A DNA stretch of 64,000 nt from Ardenticatenaceae bacterium. GTDB lineage: Bacteria > Chloroflexota > Anaerolineae > Promineifilales > Promineifilaceae. The notes below the pieces were generated by a model. It was given only the letters and a program-made list of their open reading frames with translations, was not told where the DNA came from and did not search any database. The stretch is taken from positions 39,510 to 103,509 of the forward strand of contig JACKBR010000013.1 of the NCBI GenBank assembly GCA_020634495.1. Direction: 5' to 3'. This document shows, one piece after another, positions 44,635 to 53,641 of this stretch. Position numbers and translations under genes: made by a program. The number at the start of each line of letters is the position of its first letter. Within the stretch, counting starts at the first letter, position 1.

Positions 44635-46194
44635 TCACGGCATGTGCATTTGCTGACGCTCACCAGCCATCATGAGGCCCAGTTCTTCTGTGGTAACTTC
44701 ATTGTTGTCAACAATGCCCATGATTTCACCGCCATACAGCACCACGATACGGTCAGACAAGGCCTTGACTTCATCTAAATCTTCAGAGATGAGCAGCGTG
44801 GCCAGCCCGTCGCTGCGGTTTTTGAGCAGTTGGTTGTGAATGTATTCGGTTGCGCCAATATCCACGCCCCGCGTGGGCTGGGCGGCGATGAGCAGCCGAG
44901 GTTTTCGGGCCAGTTCGCGGGCCAGAATGAGCTTCTGGATGTTGCCCCCGGACAGATTTTTGGTTGGGGTTTCCTGCGTGGGTGTTTTCACGCGGAAGTT
45001 TTTGATGAGCTGCCCGGCATGTTGGGCAATGTATTTGAAATCGAGAAAGATGCCTTTGCTGTAGGGCCGACGGACATAATCTTGCAGGATCATGTTTTCT
45101 GCTACGCTAAAATCTTTTACTATGCCGTCGTGCATTCGCTCTTCGGGGATGTATGATAGCCCTGCTTTATACATCTTGCCCGGCGACAGGTGGGTGACTT
45201 CTTTTCCGTCGAGGGTGATACGGCCGTTGTTCACCACACGTAATCCGGCAATGGATCGCGCCAACGAGCGCTGCCCGTTGCCAGAGATGCCGGCGACGCC
45301 CAAAATCTCGCCGCTGCGTACCTCGAATGAGACATTTTTGAGGACTTGATGGCCGTCTTCGTTTACGGCCGTTACGTTGTCTAGCTTTAAGCGCACATCG
45401 CCCAGCTCTCGCGGCGGGCGTACGCGCTCCAGCAAAACCTCGCGCCCTACCATCATGTTGGCCAAATCTTTTTTGGTTACATCCTTGGTCAGGCGAGTGC
45501 CGATGACCTGGCCGTCGCGCAGCACGGTTACCCGGTCGGTCAGGGCAAAAATCTCATTCAGCTTGTGGGAGATGAAGATGAGCGCATGGCCATCGGCGGC
45601 CATTTGACGAAAAATGTGGAATAGGTCTTCTACTTCTTGCGGGGTGAGAACGGCCGTTGGCTCATCCAACACCAGCAAGGCCGCACCGCGATACAGCGCT
45701 TTGATAATTTCGACGCGCTGCTGCTGGCCCACAGCCAGCTTGCCCACAATGGCCTTGGGGTCCACCTGCAAACTGTATTTGCTGGCCAACTCGCGAATTC
45801 TGGCCGAAACCACTTCCAGGTCCAGCCGCGGCGCACGCGACGAGGGCAGCCCCAACGCCACGTTTTCTGCCACCGTCATGTTGTCTACCAGCATGAAGTG
45901 TTGGTGTATCATGCCAATGCCGTGCCCTGTGGAGTCTGTGGGGGAATGGATGGTGATGGGACGGCCGTTCAGAAAAATCTCCCCTTCATCTGGCTGGTAC
46001 AGGCCGTACAGAATCTTCATGAGCGTGCTTTTGCCTGCGCCATTCTCGCCCAACAGCGCATGAATTTCGCCTGCATGAACGTCAAAATCAACATGGTCAC
46101 TGGCCAGCACACCGGGGAAGCGCTTCACAATGCCGCGCATTTCCAACGACTCAATCCGGGGCAGGCCAGAAGGAAGGAGGTTGTTTTCAGTCAT
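44635..46194 (-). CDS. nucleoside/simple-sugar ABC transporter ATPase (two ABC domains)
   Basis: ATPase of 519 aa with two ABC cassettes, as in RbsA/NupA-type importers. The first has Walker A LGENGAGKSTLMK and signature LAVGQQQRVEI; the second has a degenerate Walker A (GISGNGQRSLA) and signature LSGGNIQKLILA. It belongs to the transporter whose other parts are the BmpA-type lipoprotein and two permeases encoded upstream on the same strand. Confidence 0.93.
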   Translation of the reverse strand: MTENNLLPSGLPRIESLEMRGIVKRFPGVLASDHVDFDVHAGEIHALLGENGAGKSTLMKILYGLYQPDEGEIFLNGRPITIHSPTDSTGHGIGMIHQHFMLVDNMTVAENVALGLPSSRAPRLDLEVVSARIRELASKYSLQVDPKAIVGKLAVGQQQRVEIIKALYRGAALLVLDEPTAVLTPQEVEDLFHIFRQMAADGHALIFISHKLNEIFALTDRVTVLRDGQVIGTRLTKDVTKKDLANMMVGREVLLERVRPPRELGDVRLKLDNVTAVNEDGHQVLKNVSFEVRSGEILGVAGISGNGQRSLARSIAGLRVVNNGRITLDGKEVTHLSPGKMYKAGLSYIPEERMHDGIVKDFSVAENMILQDYVRRPYSKGIFLDFKYIAQHAGQLIKNFRVKTPTQETPTKNLSGGNIQKLILARELARKPRLLIAAQPTRGVDIGATEYIHNQLLKNRSDGLATLLISEDLDEVKALSDRIVVLYGGEIMGIVDNNEVTTEELGLMMAGERQQMHMP

Positions 46195-46202
46195 ATTCCA
46201 CT

Positions 46203-46275
46203 ATTTCAGTAAGCAGAATTCAGTGATCAGTGGTCAGTAACTGAATACTGACCAACCGATCACTGAATCACTACT
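46203..46275. repeat. intergenic inverted repeat, CAGT-rich family
   Basis: TTCAGTAAGCAGAATTCAGT and GATCAGTGGTCAGT face ACTGAATACTGACC and GATCACTGAATCACTA. Third member of the family; it separates the binding-protein and ATPase genes. Confidence 0.75.
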
Positions 46276-46279
46276 TGAA

Positions 46280-47290
46280 CTATTGCCCTACATCAACAGT
46301 CAACTCGCCAGAGCTGATCTGTTCGGCTGCTTCATTTGCAGCGGCGACGGCGTCAGCGTCCAGGCTGTCTTCAAATTGCATGACCAAACCATCATTTTCC
46401 AGCGTCAGTGCGTAAGCAGTGCCGCCGAATTCGCCAGCCTGGTGCTTTTGGATGATGTCGCGCAGCACGTCGTCCCAATCATAAAGCTGCGAGGCAACTA
46501 CAATGTCAGGAGCCAGCGAGCTTTGGTCTGATTGGGTGCCCATCCAGGGAACTCCCTGTTCATCAGCCACGCCAATAGCGCCAACAACCTGCTGGGCCGA
46601 GCCGGTCAAAACATCGGCACCTGCCTGGATGTGGGTATTGGCTGCTTCAGCGGCTAACGCCGTGTCGCCAAATGAACCGGTGTAGGAGACATTTACCTGA
46701 ATATCAGGATTTGCCGCCTTTGCCCCAGCCACAAAGCCATCGATGTACAGCTTGGCATCGCCAGCTTCTACGGGGCCAACCACGCCAATCACTCCAGATT
46801 CCGACAGATTTGCCGCCAAAACGCCATTGACGTAGCCACCCTGTTCAGCGCGGGCTTCATAGGCAAAGATGTTTTCTAAACCTTGATCCGTGCCCACATC
46901 GGTGGCGGTTCCCCAGGCGAAGGTTGTTTCGGGAAAGTCTGGGGCGATTTCAAACATGGAGGTGCCGTACTGCGTGCCGTGGGCAATGACGATGTCGAAG
47001 CCGTCGGCGGCATAATCGCGCAAGGCAGCAGCGGCATCGGTGACGTTGAACATATTTTCGGTGTAGGCAATTTCCATGACATCGGGGCCGCCTGCCTCAG
47101 CTTGAAGGCGCAGCAGGGAGTCATAGATTGCCTGGCTCCAGGCTAAATCGGTAATGGTGCTAGGCATGACGACGGCGATGCGCACATTTTCAATTTCAGC
47201 GCTCTCCTCGTCTGCGCCGCCACCGCAGGCTACCAGCATCAGTGCCAGGGCGATCAGCACGCTAATCAGAAACCAACGTCTATTGTTCAT
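46280..47290 (-). CDS. BmpA/Med-family nucleoside-binding lipoprotein
   Basis: Substrate-binding lipoprotein of 336 aa. Signal sequence and lipobox LMLVACGGG are clear. The mature part shows the PBP1/BMP pattern (VRIAVVMPSTITDLAWSQAIYD, FDIVIAHGTQYG, GVIGVVGPVEAGDAK, AGADVLTGSAQQ). Members bind purine nucleosides. The start has AAGGAGAGG 4 nt before the ATG. With the two permeases and the ATPase it forms one ABC importer. Confidence 0.92.
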   Translation of the reverse strand: MNNRRWFLISVLIALALMLVACGGGADEESAEIENVRIAVVMPSTITDLAWSQAIYDSLLRLQAEAGGPDVMEIAYTENMFNVTDAAAALRDYAADGFDIVIAHGTQYGTSMFEIAPDFPETTFAWGTATDVGTDQGLENIFAYEARAEQGGYVNGVLAANLSESGVIGVVGPVEAGDAKLYIDGFVAGAKAANPDIQVNVSYTGSFGDTALAAEAANTHIQAGADVLTGSAQQVVGAIGVADEQGVPWMGTQSDQSSLAPDIVVASQLYDWDDVLRDIIQKHQAGEFGGTAYALTLENDGLVMQFEDSLDADAVAAANEAAEQISSGELTVDVGQ

Positions 47291-47346
47291 TTTCCTCTCC
47301 TTAATATAAATGTGTGAGCGGTCATCAAATGTTTGTGGCTCACTTT

Positions 47347-48294
47347 TTAATTTTCACCTCGCGCAAACGGCCGTGTTAATGCCGCTGGTTGTAATGAGCG
47401 ACGAACCGGCAGGGCCAGCGCGATAATGGTTAATAAATAGGGCAGCATCACGGCTACGTCTGACGGGATGTTCAAATTGAGCACTTGAACCCACAGTTGC
47501 AGGGCATTTACGGTGCTGAACAAGAGCGCACCAATGAGCACGCCGCCGGGTTTCCAACTGCCAAAGTAGACCAGGGCTACGGCGATGAATCCCATGCCGT
47601 TGGTTAAATTTTCCTGAAAAATGCCCAGCAGGGAGATGGAGAGGGAAGCGCCAGCAATGCCTGCCAAAACGCCGCCGAGGGTAACGGCCGTATACCGCAC
47701 CTGGTTCACGTTCACGCCTAAAGAATCGGCCGCTTCCGGGTTTTGCCCCACCGAGCGTACTTTCAGACCCCAGGTTGTTTTGTTGAGCACCCACCAGGCC
47801 AGCGGCACCAGGGCAAACGCGCCATAGGTCATCAAGCTGTGGTTAAAAAAGATTTCGCCCACCAGGGGAATATCAGCCAAACAAGCGTCGCCCAAACAAA
47901 AACGGAGTGGAGAAAAGCCCTGAATGCCTTCTACCGTTCCCAACATTGTTTTGAATAACAGGCTGGACGCGCCCAAACCAAACATGAACAAGCCAATTCC
48001 GCTAATGCCCTGTTCAGCCTGGAAGGTGATGCTGACCACGCAGAGAATCAGGCCCATCAGCCCACCAATAAGCGCCGCCGCCAAAATGCCTAGCAGCAGG
48101 CTCTCTGTTTTGAAAACGGCAAAGAAGCCAAAAAACGCGCCCATCAGCATGATGCCATCTACTCCCAAATTGAGAACGCCAGAGCGTTGGGAAAACATTT
48201 CGCCGATGGCGGCATACAGGTACGGGGTGGCCAAACGAATGCCTGAGTGCAGAATGCCTACAAGAATTGTTATTGTGGTTAGCTCGCCGTTCAT
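47347..48294 (-). CDS. nucleoside ABC transporter permease (second subunit)
   Basis: Membrane protein of 315 aa with about eight to nine helices, of the branched-chain amino acid/ribose permease family. LNLGVDGIMLMGAFFGF near the N-terminus and KVRSVGQNPEAADSLGVNV, the coupling-helix region that contacts the ATPase, are typical. Its start overlaps the stop of the first permease gene by 4 nt. Confidence 0.92.
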   Translation of the reverse strand: MNGELTTITILVGILHSGIRLATPYLYAAIGEMFSQRSGVLNLGVDGIMLMGAFFGFFAVFKTESLLLGILAAALIGGLMGLILCVVSITFQAEQGISGIGLFMFGLGASSLLFKTMLGTVEGIQGFSPLRFCLGDACLADIPLVGEIFFNHSLMTYGAFALVPLAWWVLNKTTWGLKVRSVGQNPEAADSLGVNVNQVRYTAVTLGGVLAGIAGASLSISLLGIFQENLTNGMGFIAVALVYFGSWKPGGVLIGALLFSTVNALQLWVQVLNLNIPSDVAVMLPYLLTIIALALPVRRSLQPAALTRPFARGEN

Positions 48295-49520
48295 GCCTGT
48301 ACCTCCACACTCAATTGGGGTTCATCTGATTGATTTTCTGCTGAGTCATCCAATGAAACGCGGCGATTGGCGCGTTGGCGAACAAAGTAGTCGGTGCTCA
48401 CCACAAAGAGTACAACCAGGCCCAAAATGGCGGTGATGAGCACCTGTGGCACCTGCATGGCGCGCTGCATTTTATCGCCGCCGACCAGCAATCCACCAAA
48501 CAATATGGAAGAGGGAATGATGCCGAGTGGGTGCAGTTTGCCAAACAGGGCAGCGACGATGCCTGAGAAACCGTATCCTGCGGAAACGGCCGTTGGCTCA
48601 AACATCCGGTGGTGCAACCCCAAAATTTCTACAGCGCCAGCCAGCCCGGCAAACATGCCGCTGAGGGTCATAGAAAGAATCATCGTGCGTTCTACCATCA
48701 TGCCAGCGTAGCGGGAAGCATGAGGGTTTAAACCAACAGAGCGAATGCGGTAGCCAATGGTCGTGCGCCACAGCAGCAGATAAACGAGGATGGCCGCAAG
48801 AATTGCCAGGAATAAGCCCGTGTGAAGGCGAGAAGGTTCAACAAGCACACCATATACTTCGGCCAGAAAGCCAGACAATCCGAGCTCTTTTGCTGATTTG
48901 GTTAGGCCCAACGACTGTGCCAAATCTGTAAATCGAGGTAAATCATACAGTCGGGCTAAACGGGCGGAGTGGGGAATGTTGGTGCCTGCGGCAACTTCAG
49001 CCGGATCGATCATTGGCCCACGCAGCAGGTAAAAGCCAATCTGTATGGCAATCTGGTTCATCATGATCGTGCTGAGGATTTCATTGACGCCAAGCTTGGC
49101 TTTGAGATAGCCAGGAATAGCGCCCCAGACGGCTCCCATGAATGCTCCCGCAATCATGCCAATAACAATTCCCCAAAAAGCGGGGATGTTTTCTCCCATC
49201 TGCACAACCAGGAAGGTTGTCAGGAGCGACCCTACAATAATTTGCCCTTCAGCCCCAATGTTTATGACTCCCCCGCGAAAGGCGATGGCAATGCCTAAAC
49301 CAACCAGCATGAGCGGAATGGCTTTTACCAATGTATCGGACAGCCCGTTTTTGTTACCAAATGCCCCGACAAACAAAGCTTGATAGGCTTCAATGGGGTT
49401 GACACCTTGCAACAGCAGCAGTACCGCGCCAATTAAAAATGCGGCTAATACGGCCGTAAACGGCAGCAGTACATCATAAAGACGCTGGAAAAATAAGCTG
49501 TCAAACCTGTTTTTTTGCAC
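48291..49520 (-). CDS. nucleoside ABC transporter permease (first subunit)
   Basis: Membrane protein of 409 aa, same family. INIGAEGQIIVGSLLTTF and IRSVGLNPHASRYAGMMV match the permease signature and coupling helix. The GTG at 49520 is preceded by GAGGAGGAG; an in-frame TTG at 49553 lacks a site. It is the first transporter gene and partner of the next permease. Confidence 0.92.
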   Translation of the reverse strand: MQKNRFDSLFFQRLYDVLLPFTAVLAAFLIGAVLLLLQGVNPIEAYQALFVGAFGNKNGLSDTLVKAIPLMLVGLGIAIAFRGGVINIGAEGQIIVGSLLTTFLVVQMGENIPAFWGIVIGMIAGAFMGAVWGAIPGYLKAKLGVNEILSTIMMNQIAIQIGFYLLRGPMIDPAEVAAGTNIPHSARLARLYDLPRFTDLAQSLGLTKSAKELGLSGFLAEVYGVLVEPSRLHTGLFLAILAAILVYLLLWRTTIGYRIRSVGLNPHASRYAGMMVERTMILSMTLSGMFAGLAGAVEILGLHHRMFEPTAVSAGYGFSGIVAALFGKLHPLGIIPSSILFGGLLVGGDKMQRAMQVPQVLITAILGLVVLFVVSTDYFVRQRANRRVSLDDSAENQSDEPQLSVEVQA

Positions 49521-49635
49521 GCTTTCTCCTCCTCTGTCGCGGACTCTCCCCAACCTGGCTCTATGAAATTGTGATGGTGCGAATTAATAGGATGGTGAGG
49601 TTTTAGAATTAAAACCTCACCATAAACAAGTTTTT

Positions 49636-51111
49636 TTAAGACAATGCCGCAAGCAAACCGGTTCTTTGGTTGAAAGATTCAATCAATTTGTCGATTTCAT
49701 CAGCTTTGCCGGGGATGCTCTCCCAGTAGCTGTCATCGTACCATTGCGCCTGGATTTCTTCATAGGTTTTCCCTTGCTGCTCAACCCAGGTGTAATATTT
49801 GAGATTGTGAATGCGTTTACGGCCGTAATACCCCAGCTCTTCCACATAATCAATCGTTTGCCCCAACAAATACCGTTGGAACGAACCAGCCGCATCCAGA
49901 GCCGTGAACGCCCCCTCGTTTTTCCGCAGTTCGGCCAGGCGACTGCGGTACATCTCCATAGAGTCTGTGGCCACCGTCATCACCACATCTTGATCCGTCA
50001 GCTCATAATACTTGGCAAACTTAATAGCCGACAGCATGTTGGCAATGCCAGAAATACCCAGCAAAGGCAATTGTTCCACCAAATTCACAGAAACCCCCTG
50101 GCTAACCAAAAATTCTTGTCCGGCCGGTTCGTTAAACAGCCGCGACAGCGACATGCTTGCCGCATCATCAATGGCCATTACCATATCTGTGTTCTTCACA
50201 TTGTGAATCCAGGGAACGTGTTTGTCACCAATGCCCTCAATACGGTGTGCCCCAAACCCATTATTTAGGAGTGTCGGACATTGCAGCGCTTCGCTGGCCG
50301 CGATCTTGCTATGCGGGTACTGTTTCTTCAGATAATCGCCCGCCGCAATTGTCCCCGCTGAACCAGTTGTCACGGTTAGACCGCAATACCGATCTTTGGG
50401 GCCCATGATCTGTTTCAACACCTGTTCAATGGCTGGCCCAGTAACTTCATGGTGCCACAAATAGTTACCCAACTGATCAAACTGGTTAAAAATAACCAGA
50501 TCTTCGCCAGAGTTTCGCAGCTCCCAGCATTTATCAAAAATCTCTTTGACATTGCTTTCCGTGCCGGGCGTCTTAATCGTTTCGCCAGCCACCTGGGACA
50601 GCCAATCAAACCGCTCCTGGCTCATACCTTCAGGCAAAATTGCCACAGATTCGCAGGCAAGCAAGTTAGAATCATAAGCGCCGCCTCGACAATAATTTCC
50701 CGTAGACGGCCAAACCGCTTTTTGCGTGGTGGGGTCAAATTGCCCGGTCACCAATGTGGGAACCAGACACCCAAAAGCCGCCCCAACTTTGTGTGCGCCA
50801 GTCGGGAACCATTTGCCAACCACCAGCACAATCCGGGCCGGCACGCCCGTCAGTTCAGACGGCAGCTCTAAGTAGTTAACGCCACCAAAGTCGCCTCCGT
50901 GTGGCGTCGGTTCGTTGTGCCAGGTAATGCGGAACAAATTAAGCGGATTCAGATCCCAAAGCCCTACGGAATGCAATCGTTGCCGAACTGGTTCAGGAAT
51001 AAGGTGAGGATTCCGCATTTGGCGAAATGTGGGAATAATAATATTGCGTTCTTTGGCTCGTTCAATTGTCCGAGCCAACGCCTCTTCATTGTGGGTTTGT
51101 AAATCAATCAT
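49636..51111 (-). CDS. cysteine-synthase-like PLP-dependent enzyme in the ygeX position
   Basis: PLP enzyme (fold type II) of 491 aa. The likely PLP lysine is Lys108 in FPTGAHKVGAAFG, the asparagine loop is WPSTGNYCRGG, and the phosphate loop is TTGSAGTIAAGDYL, followed by GIGDKHVPWIHN, like the GIG segment of cysteine synthases. Length exceeds both cysteine synthase (about 310) and E. coli-type YgeX diaminopropionate ammonia-lyase (about 400), and its motifs differ from YgeX. It lies 9 bp from the ygeW-like gene, the place of ygeX in purine-degradation clusters. A diaminopropionate- or ureido-amino-acid-cleaving role is inference. Confidence 0.85.
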   Translation of the reverse strand: MIDLQTHNEEALARTIERAKERNIIIPTFRQMRNPHLIPEPVRQRLHSVGLWDLNPLNLFRITWHNEPTPHGGDFGGVNYLELPSELTGVPARIVLVVGKWFPTGAHKVGAAFGCLVPTLVTGQFDPTTQKAVWPSTGNYCRGGAYDSNLLACESVAILPEGMSQERFDWLSQVAGETIKTPGTESNVKEIFDKCWELRNSGEDLVIFNQFDQLGNYLWHHEVTGPAIEQVLKQIMGPKDRYCGLTVTTGSAGTIAAGDYLKKQYPHSKIAASEALQCPTLLNNGFGAHRIEGIGDKHVPWIHNVKNTDMVMAIDDAASMSLSRLFNEPAGQEFLVSQGVSVNLVEQLPLLGISGIANMLSAIKFAKYYELTDQDVVMTVATDSMEMYRSRLAELRKNEGAFTALDAAGSFQRYLLGQTIDYVEELGYYGRKRIHNLKYYTWVEQQGKTYEEIQAQWYDDSYWESIPGKADEIDKLIESFNQRTGLLAALS

Positions 51112-51120
51112 AAGTTGTAA

Positions 51121-52098
51121 TTAAGACATGGTTAAAGCCATGACGGCTTTTTGCACGTGTAAACGGTTTTCGGCTTCATCATAAACCACGCTGTTGGGGC
51201 CATCAATCACGCCGTCAGTCACTTCAATGTTGCGGTCGGCAGGCAGGCAGTGCATGTAAATAGCATCGTCCTTAGCCATTGCCATGCGCCGCTCATCGGT
51301 AATCCAATCGCTATACTTTTGGCTAATGCGAGCCGATTCTTGATGATCCGTCGTGGTGAGCATAGCGCCCCACGCCTTTGGATAGACAATATCCGCGTCC
51401 TTAAAGCCCGCATCAAAATCATCATAGATTTCAAAGGAGCCATGCGATTTGCGGGCATTTTCTTTGGCCTGCTCAACGTAATCGGGAATCAGCTTAAATT
51501 CCGGTGGATGCGTGAGGCGAACGTTCATGCCAAAACGGGTCATCAGCAAGATGAGGCTGATCGGAACGCTCATTGGCTTTTGGTAGCTTTTGGCGTAGGC
51601 GTAGCTGACGTTAATCGTTTTACCGCGTGGATCGCCCTTGTGTTCAATGATGGTGAGCAGGTCGGCCAAAATTTGGAAGGGGTGAAAATGGTCGCACTGC
51701 ATATTGAGCACAGGCACCCGGCTGGCCTCGGCCACGCCGCGAATATATTGGTTGCCAATGCCCCAATCACACTGCCGAATGGCGATACCGTCGTTGTAGC
51801 GGCCAAAAATCTCGCCGATTTCCTTGCCCGTGTCGCCGTGGCTAATTTGGGTGGTTTGATGATCGATAAATTGGGCATGGCCGCCTAGTTGGGCCATGCC
51901 AGCTTCAAAACTGTTGCGGGTGCGGGTGCTGGTAAAGAAGAAGAGCATAGAGAGAACTTTGTCTCGCAGGATGGCGTGGGGGATGCCCATAGCGCGCTTC
52001 CGTTTTAAATCCAGCGCTACATCGATAACGGTATCGATTTCGCTTTTGGTCCATTCCTGGGTGGTAATCATGTCGCGTCCACGAAGGTGAGTTTGCAT
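51121..52098 (-). CDS. YgeW-like carbamoyltransferase
   Basis: Aspartate/ornithine carbamoyltransferase-family enzyme of 325 aa. The carbamoyl phosphate loop is FTSTRTR (STRTR at residues 57-61), and HPFQILADLLTI and the HCLP motif (YMHCLPADRN) are present. It is a bit shorter than E. coli YgeW (about 396). Neighbouring M20 hydrolase and PLP enzyme genes match the ygeW-ygeX-ygeY grouping of anaerobic purine degradation, where it would release carbamoyl phosphate from a ureido compound. An ordinary ornithine carbamoyltransferase is less likely from context. Confidence 0.82.
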   Translation of the reverse strand: MQTHLRGRDMITTQEWTKSEIDTVIDVALDLKRKRAMGIPHAILRDKVLSMLFFFTSTRTRNSFEAGMAQLGGHAQFIDHQTTQISHGDTGKEIGEIFGRYNDGIAIRQCDWGIGNQYIRGVAEASRVPVLNMQCDHFHPFQILADLLTIIEHKGDPRGKTINVSYAYAKSYQKPMSVPISLILLMTRFGMNVRLTHPPEFKLIPDYVEQAKENARKSHGSFEIYDDFDAGFKDADIVYPKAWGAMLTTTDHQESARISQKYSDWITDERRMAMAKDDAIYMHCLPADRNIEVTDGVIDGPNSVVYDEAENRLHVQKAVMALTMS

Positions 52099-52168
52099 CT
52101 TTTATCCTCCAAATGTTAAAAGGGTGGTTTTAGGTAAAAGCCAAAAAGATTTTTTTTGATTTGCTTTA

Positions 52169-53371
52169 TTACTTTATCATTGCTGGCAGCAATGCGTAAA
52201 ATTTGGTTGCTTCGACGACATCATTGAGCGGTACGTGCTCATTTACAGCGTGGGCGTATATTTCATTGCCGGGGCCAAACCCGATGCTGGGGATGCCCAG
52301 TTTACCAGTCCAGTAATTGCCGTTGGTGGAGAAGTCCCACTTTCCCTGGCCAAAGGGATCATCGCTGTTCCATAAGGCTTTCATGGTTTCAACACCGGCC
52401 TGGACAAAGGGATGGTCTTTGTCTAGCGCCCAGGCAGGAAAATATTGTTCATATTCGTAAACAGCGCCAGTGTGGCTAGGTTCGGTATAAACCAGTTTGC
52501 GAATCTCGAAGTCCTTTTTGTGTTCGCTGGGGATGATCTCTTCCAGAGCTTTGCGCCAATATTCTTTGGTTTCGCCAAACGTGACGCGGCGGTCAATGAA
52601 AATGGTGCATTCATCGGGGACGGCATTGGTGCTGGGGCTCACGCTGGAAACGCGGGTGACGGTAACGCGACCCTGGCCCAGAAATTCGTGTGGCTCAAAA
52701 TCTTTTTCCATTTCTGAAATGGCCTGAATGACGGGCAGCATTTTGTAGACGGCGTTGTCGCCCATGTAGTTGCTGGCGGCGTGGGCGCTTTTGCCTTTGC
52801 AGGTAATTTCCATTTCGATGCGCCCTTTGTGCCCATGATAGACCTTCATGTTGGTAGGCTCGCCAATGACAACAAAATCAGGGTGGACGCCTTCCCAATC
52901 GTGGAAAGCGGCACAGCCGACGCCATCACACCATTCTTCGATATTGCCCAAAATGTAGCAGGTGAAGTTGTCTAGCAAGCCCAAATCGCGGGCCATTGCC
53001 AGTCCGTAAACCATGCCGGGCGTACTGTTCTTCTCGTCGAGTGCGCCACGGGCATAGAGCATCCCGTTTTCTACTTTGCCCTTGAACGGGTCCCATTCCC
53101 ATTGGGAAGGGTCGCCAATGCCGACGGTGTCGATATGGGTATCGTAGAGTAGGATTTTGGGGCCGTTGCCAATTTTTCCGACGATGGAGCCGTATTTGTC
53201 TACGTAGACCTCATCGTAGTTTAACTTTTTCATTTCTTCGCCAATGCGTTTGCCGACTTCCTCAATGTCGCTGTCCATGCTGGGGATGGCTACTATTTCG
53301 CGGAAGAAGCGCAAAATATCCTCTTCCGCGTCGGCGACCCGCTGGTTGAGGTGCTGGATGGTATCTTTCAT
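52169..53371 (-). CDS. YgeY-like M20-family amidohydrolase
   Basis: M20 metallohydrolase of 400 aa. Metal-site motifs are DTHIDTVGIGD, ARGALDEKNSTPG, GNIEEWCDGVGC (the catalytic Glu-Glu) and a C-terminal HAVNEHVPLND. Sequence and partners match the YgeY family linked to selenium/purine metabolism, where it hydrolyses a ureido or acyl amino compound. It is the first gene of the minus-strand locus, divergent from the GntR-family regulator across a 270-bp region. Confidence 0.87.
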   Translation of the reverse strand: MKDTIQHLNQRVADAEEDILRFFREIVAIPSMDSDIEEVGKRIGEEMKKLNYDEVYVDKYGSIVGKIGNGPKILLYDTHIDTVGIGDPSQWEWDPFKGKVENGMLYARGALDEKNSTPGMVYGLAMARDLGLLDNFTCYILGNIEEWCDGVGCAAFHDWEGVHPDFVVIGEPTNMKVYHGHKGRIEMEITCKGKSAHAASNYMGDNAVYKMLPVIQAISEMEKDFEPHEFLGQGRVTVTRVSSVSPSTNAVPDECTIFIDRRVTFGETKEYWRKALEEIIPSEHKKDFEIRKLVYTEPSHTGAVYEYEQYFPAWALDKDHPFVQAGVETMKALWNSDDPFGQGKWDFSTNGNYWTGKLGIPSIGFGPGNEIYAHAVNEHVPLNDVVEATKFYALLPAMIK

Positions 53372-53485
53372 TTTTAGCCTCTTTAACTTTGTGAATGTAT
53401 TTTGGAGTTAAACAAATGCGCTTGGCAGTTGCCATTTTAGGTATGATTGTGCAATATTCTGTCTGTAAATTCAATACCTGCCGAT

Positions 53486-53611
53486 TGTCTGACATTGGTC
53501 TGACAAATGTGAATACGTTTTATCATATTCTTGCTGAATGAACAAGCGAAAATCGGCAATTTTTGTTATAATTTTGGTGCATTATTTCCTAAAAAGGTCA
53601 GACATTTGTCA
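53486..53611. promoter_or_regulatory. candidate GntR operators between ygeY-like and gntR-like genes
   Basis: A word KGTCWGACA occurs three times: TGTCTGACA (53486-53494, itself a 9-bp palindrome), GGTCTGACA (53497-53505, 11 bp farther on) and GGTCAGACA (53596-53604). In addition TGACAAATGT (53501-53510) has an exact reverse complement ACATTTGTCA at 53602-53611. GntR/HutC regulators such as DasR bind TGGTCTAGACCA-like sites, which these resemble. A TATAAT (53567-53572) lies between the two groups and probably belongs to the gntR promoter. Confidence 0.55.
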
Positions 53612-53641
53612 TGTTTTTGGCTGATATTCATCCGGGCTTTA

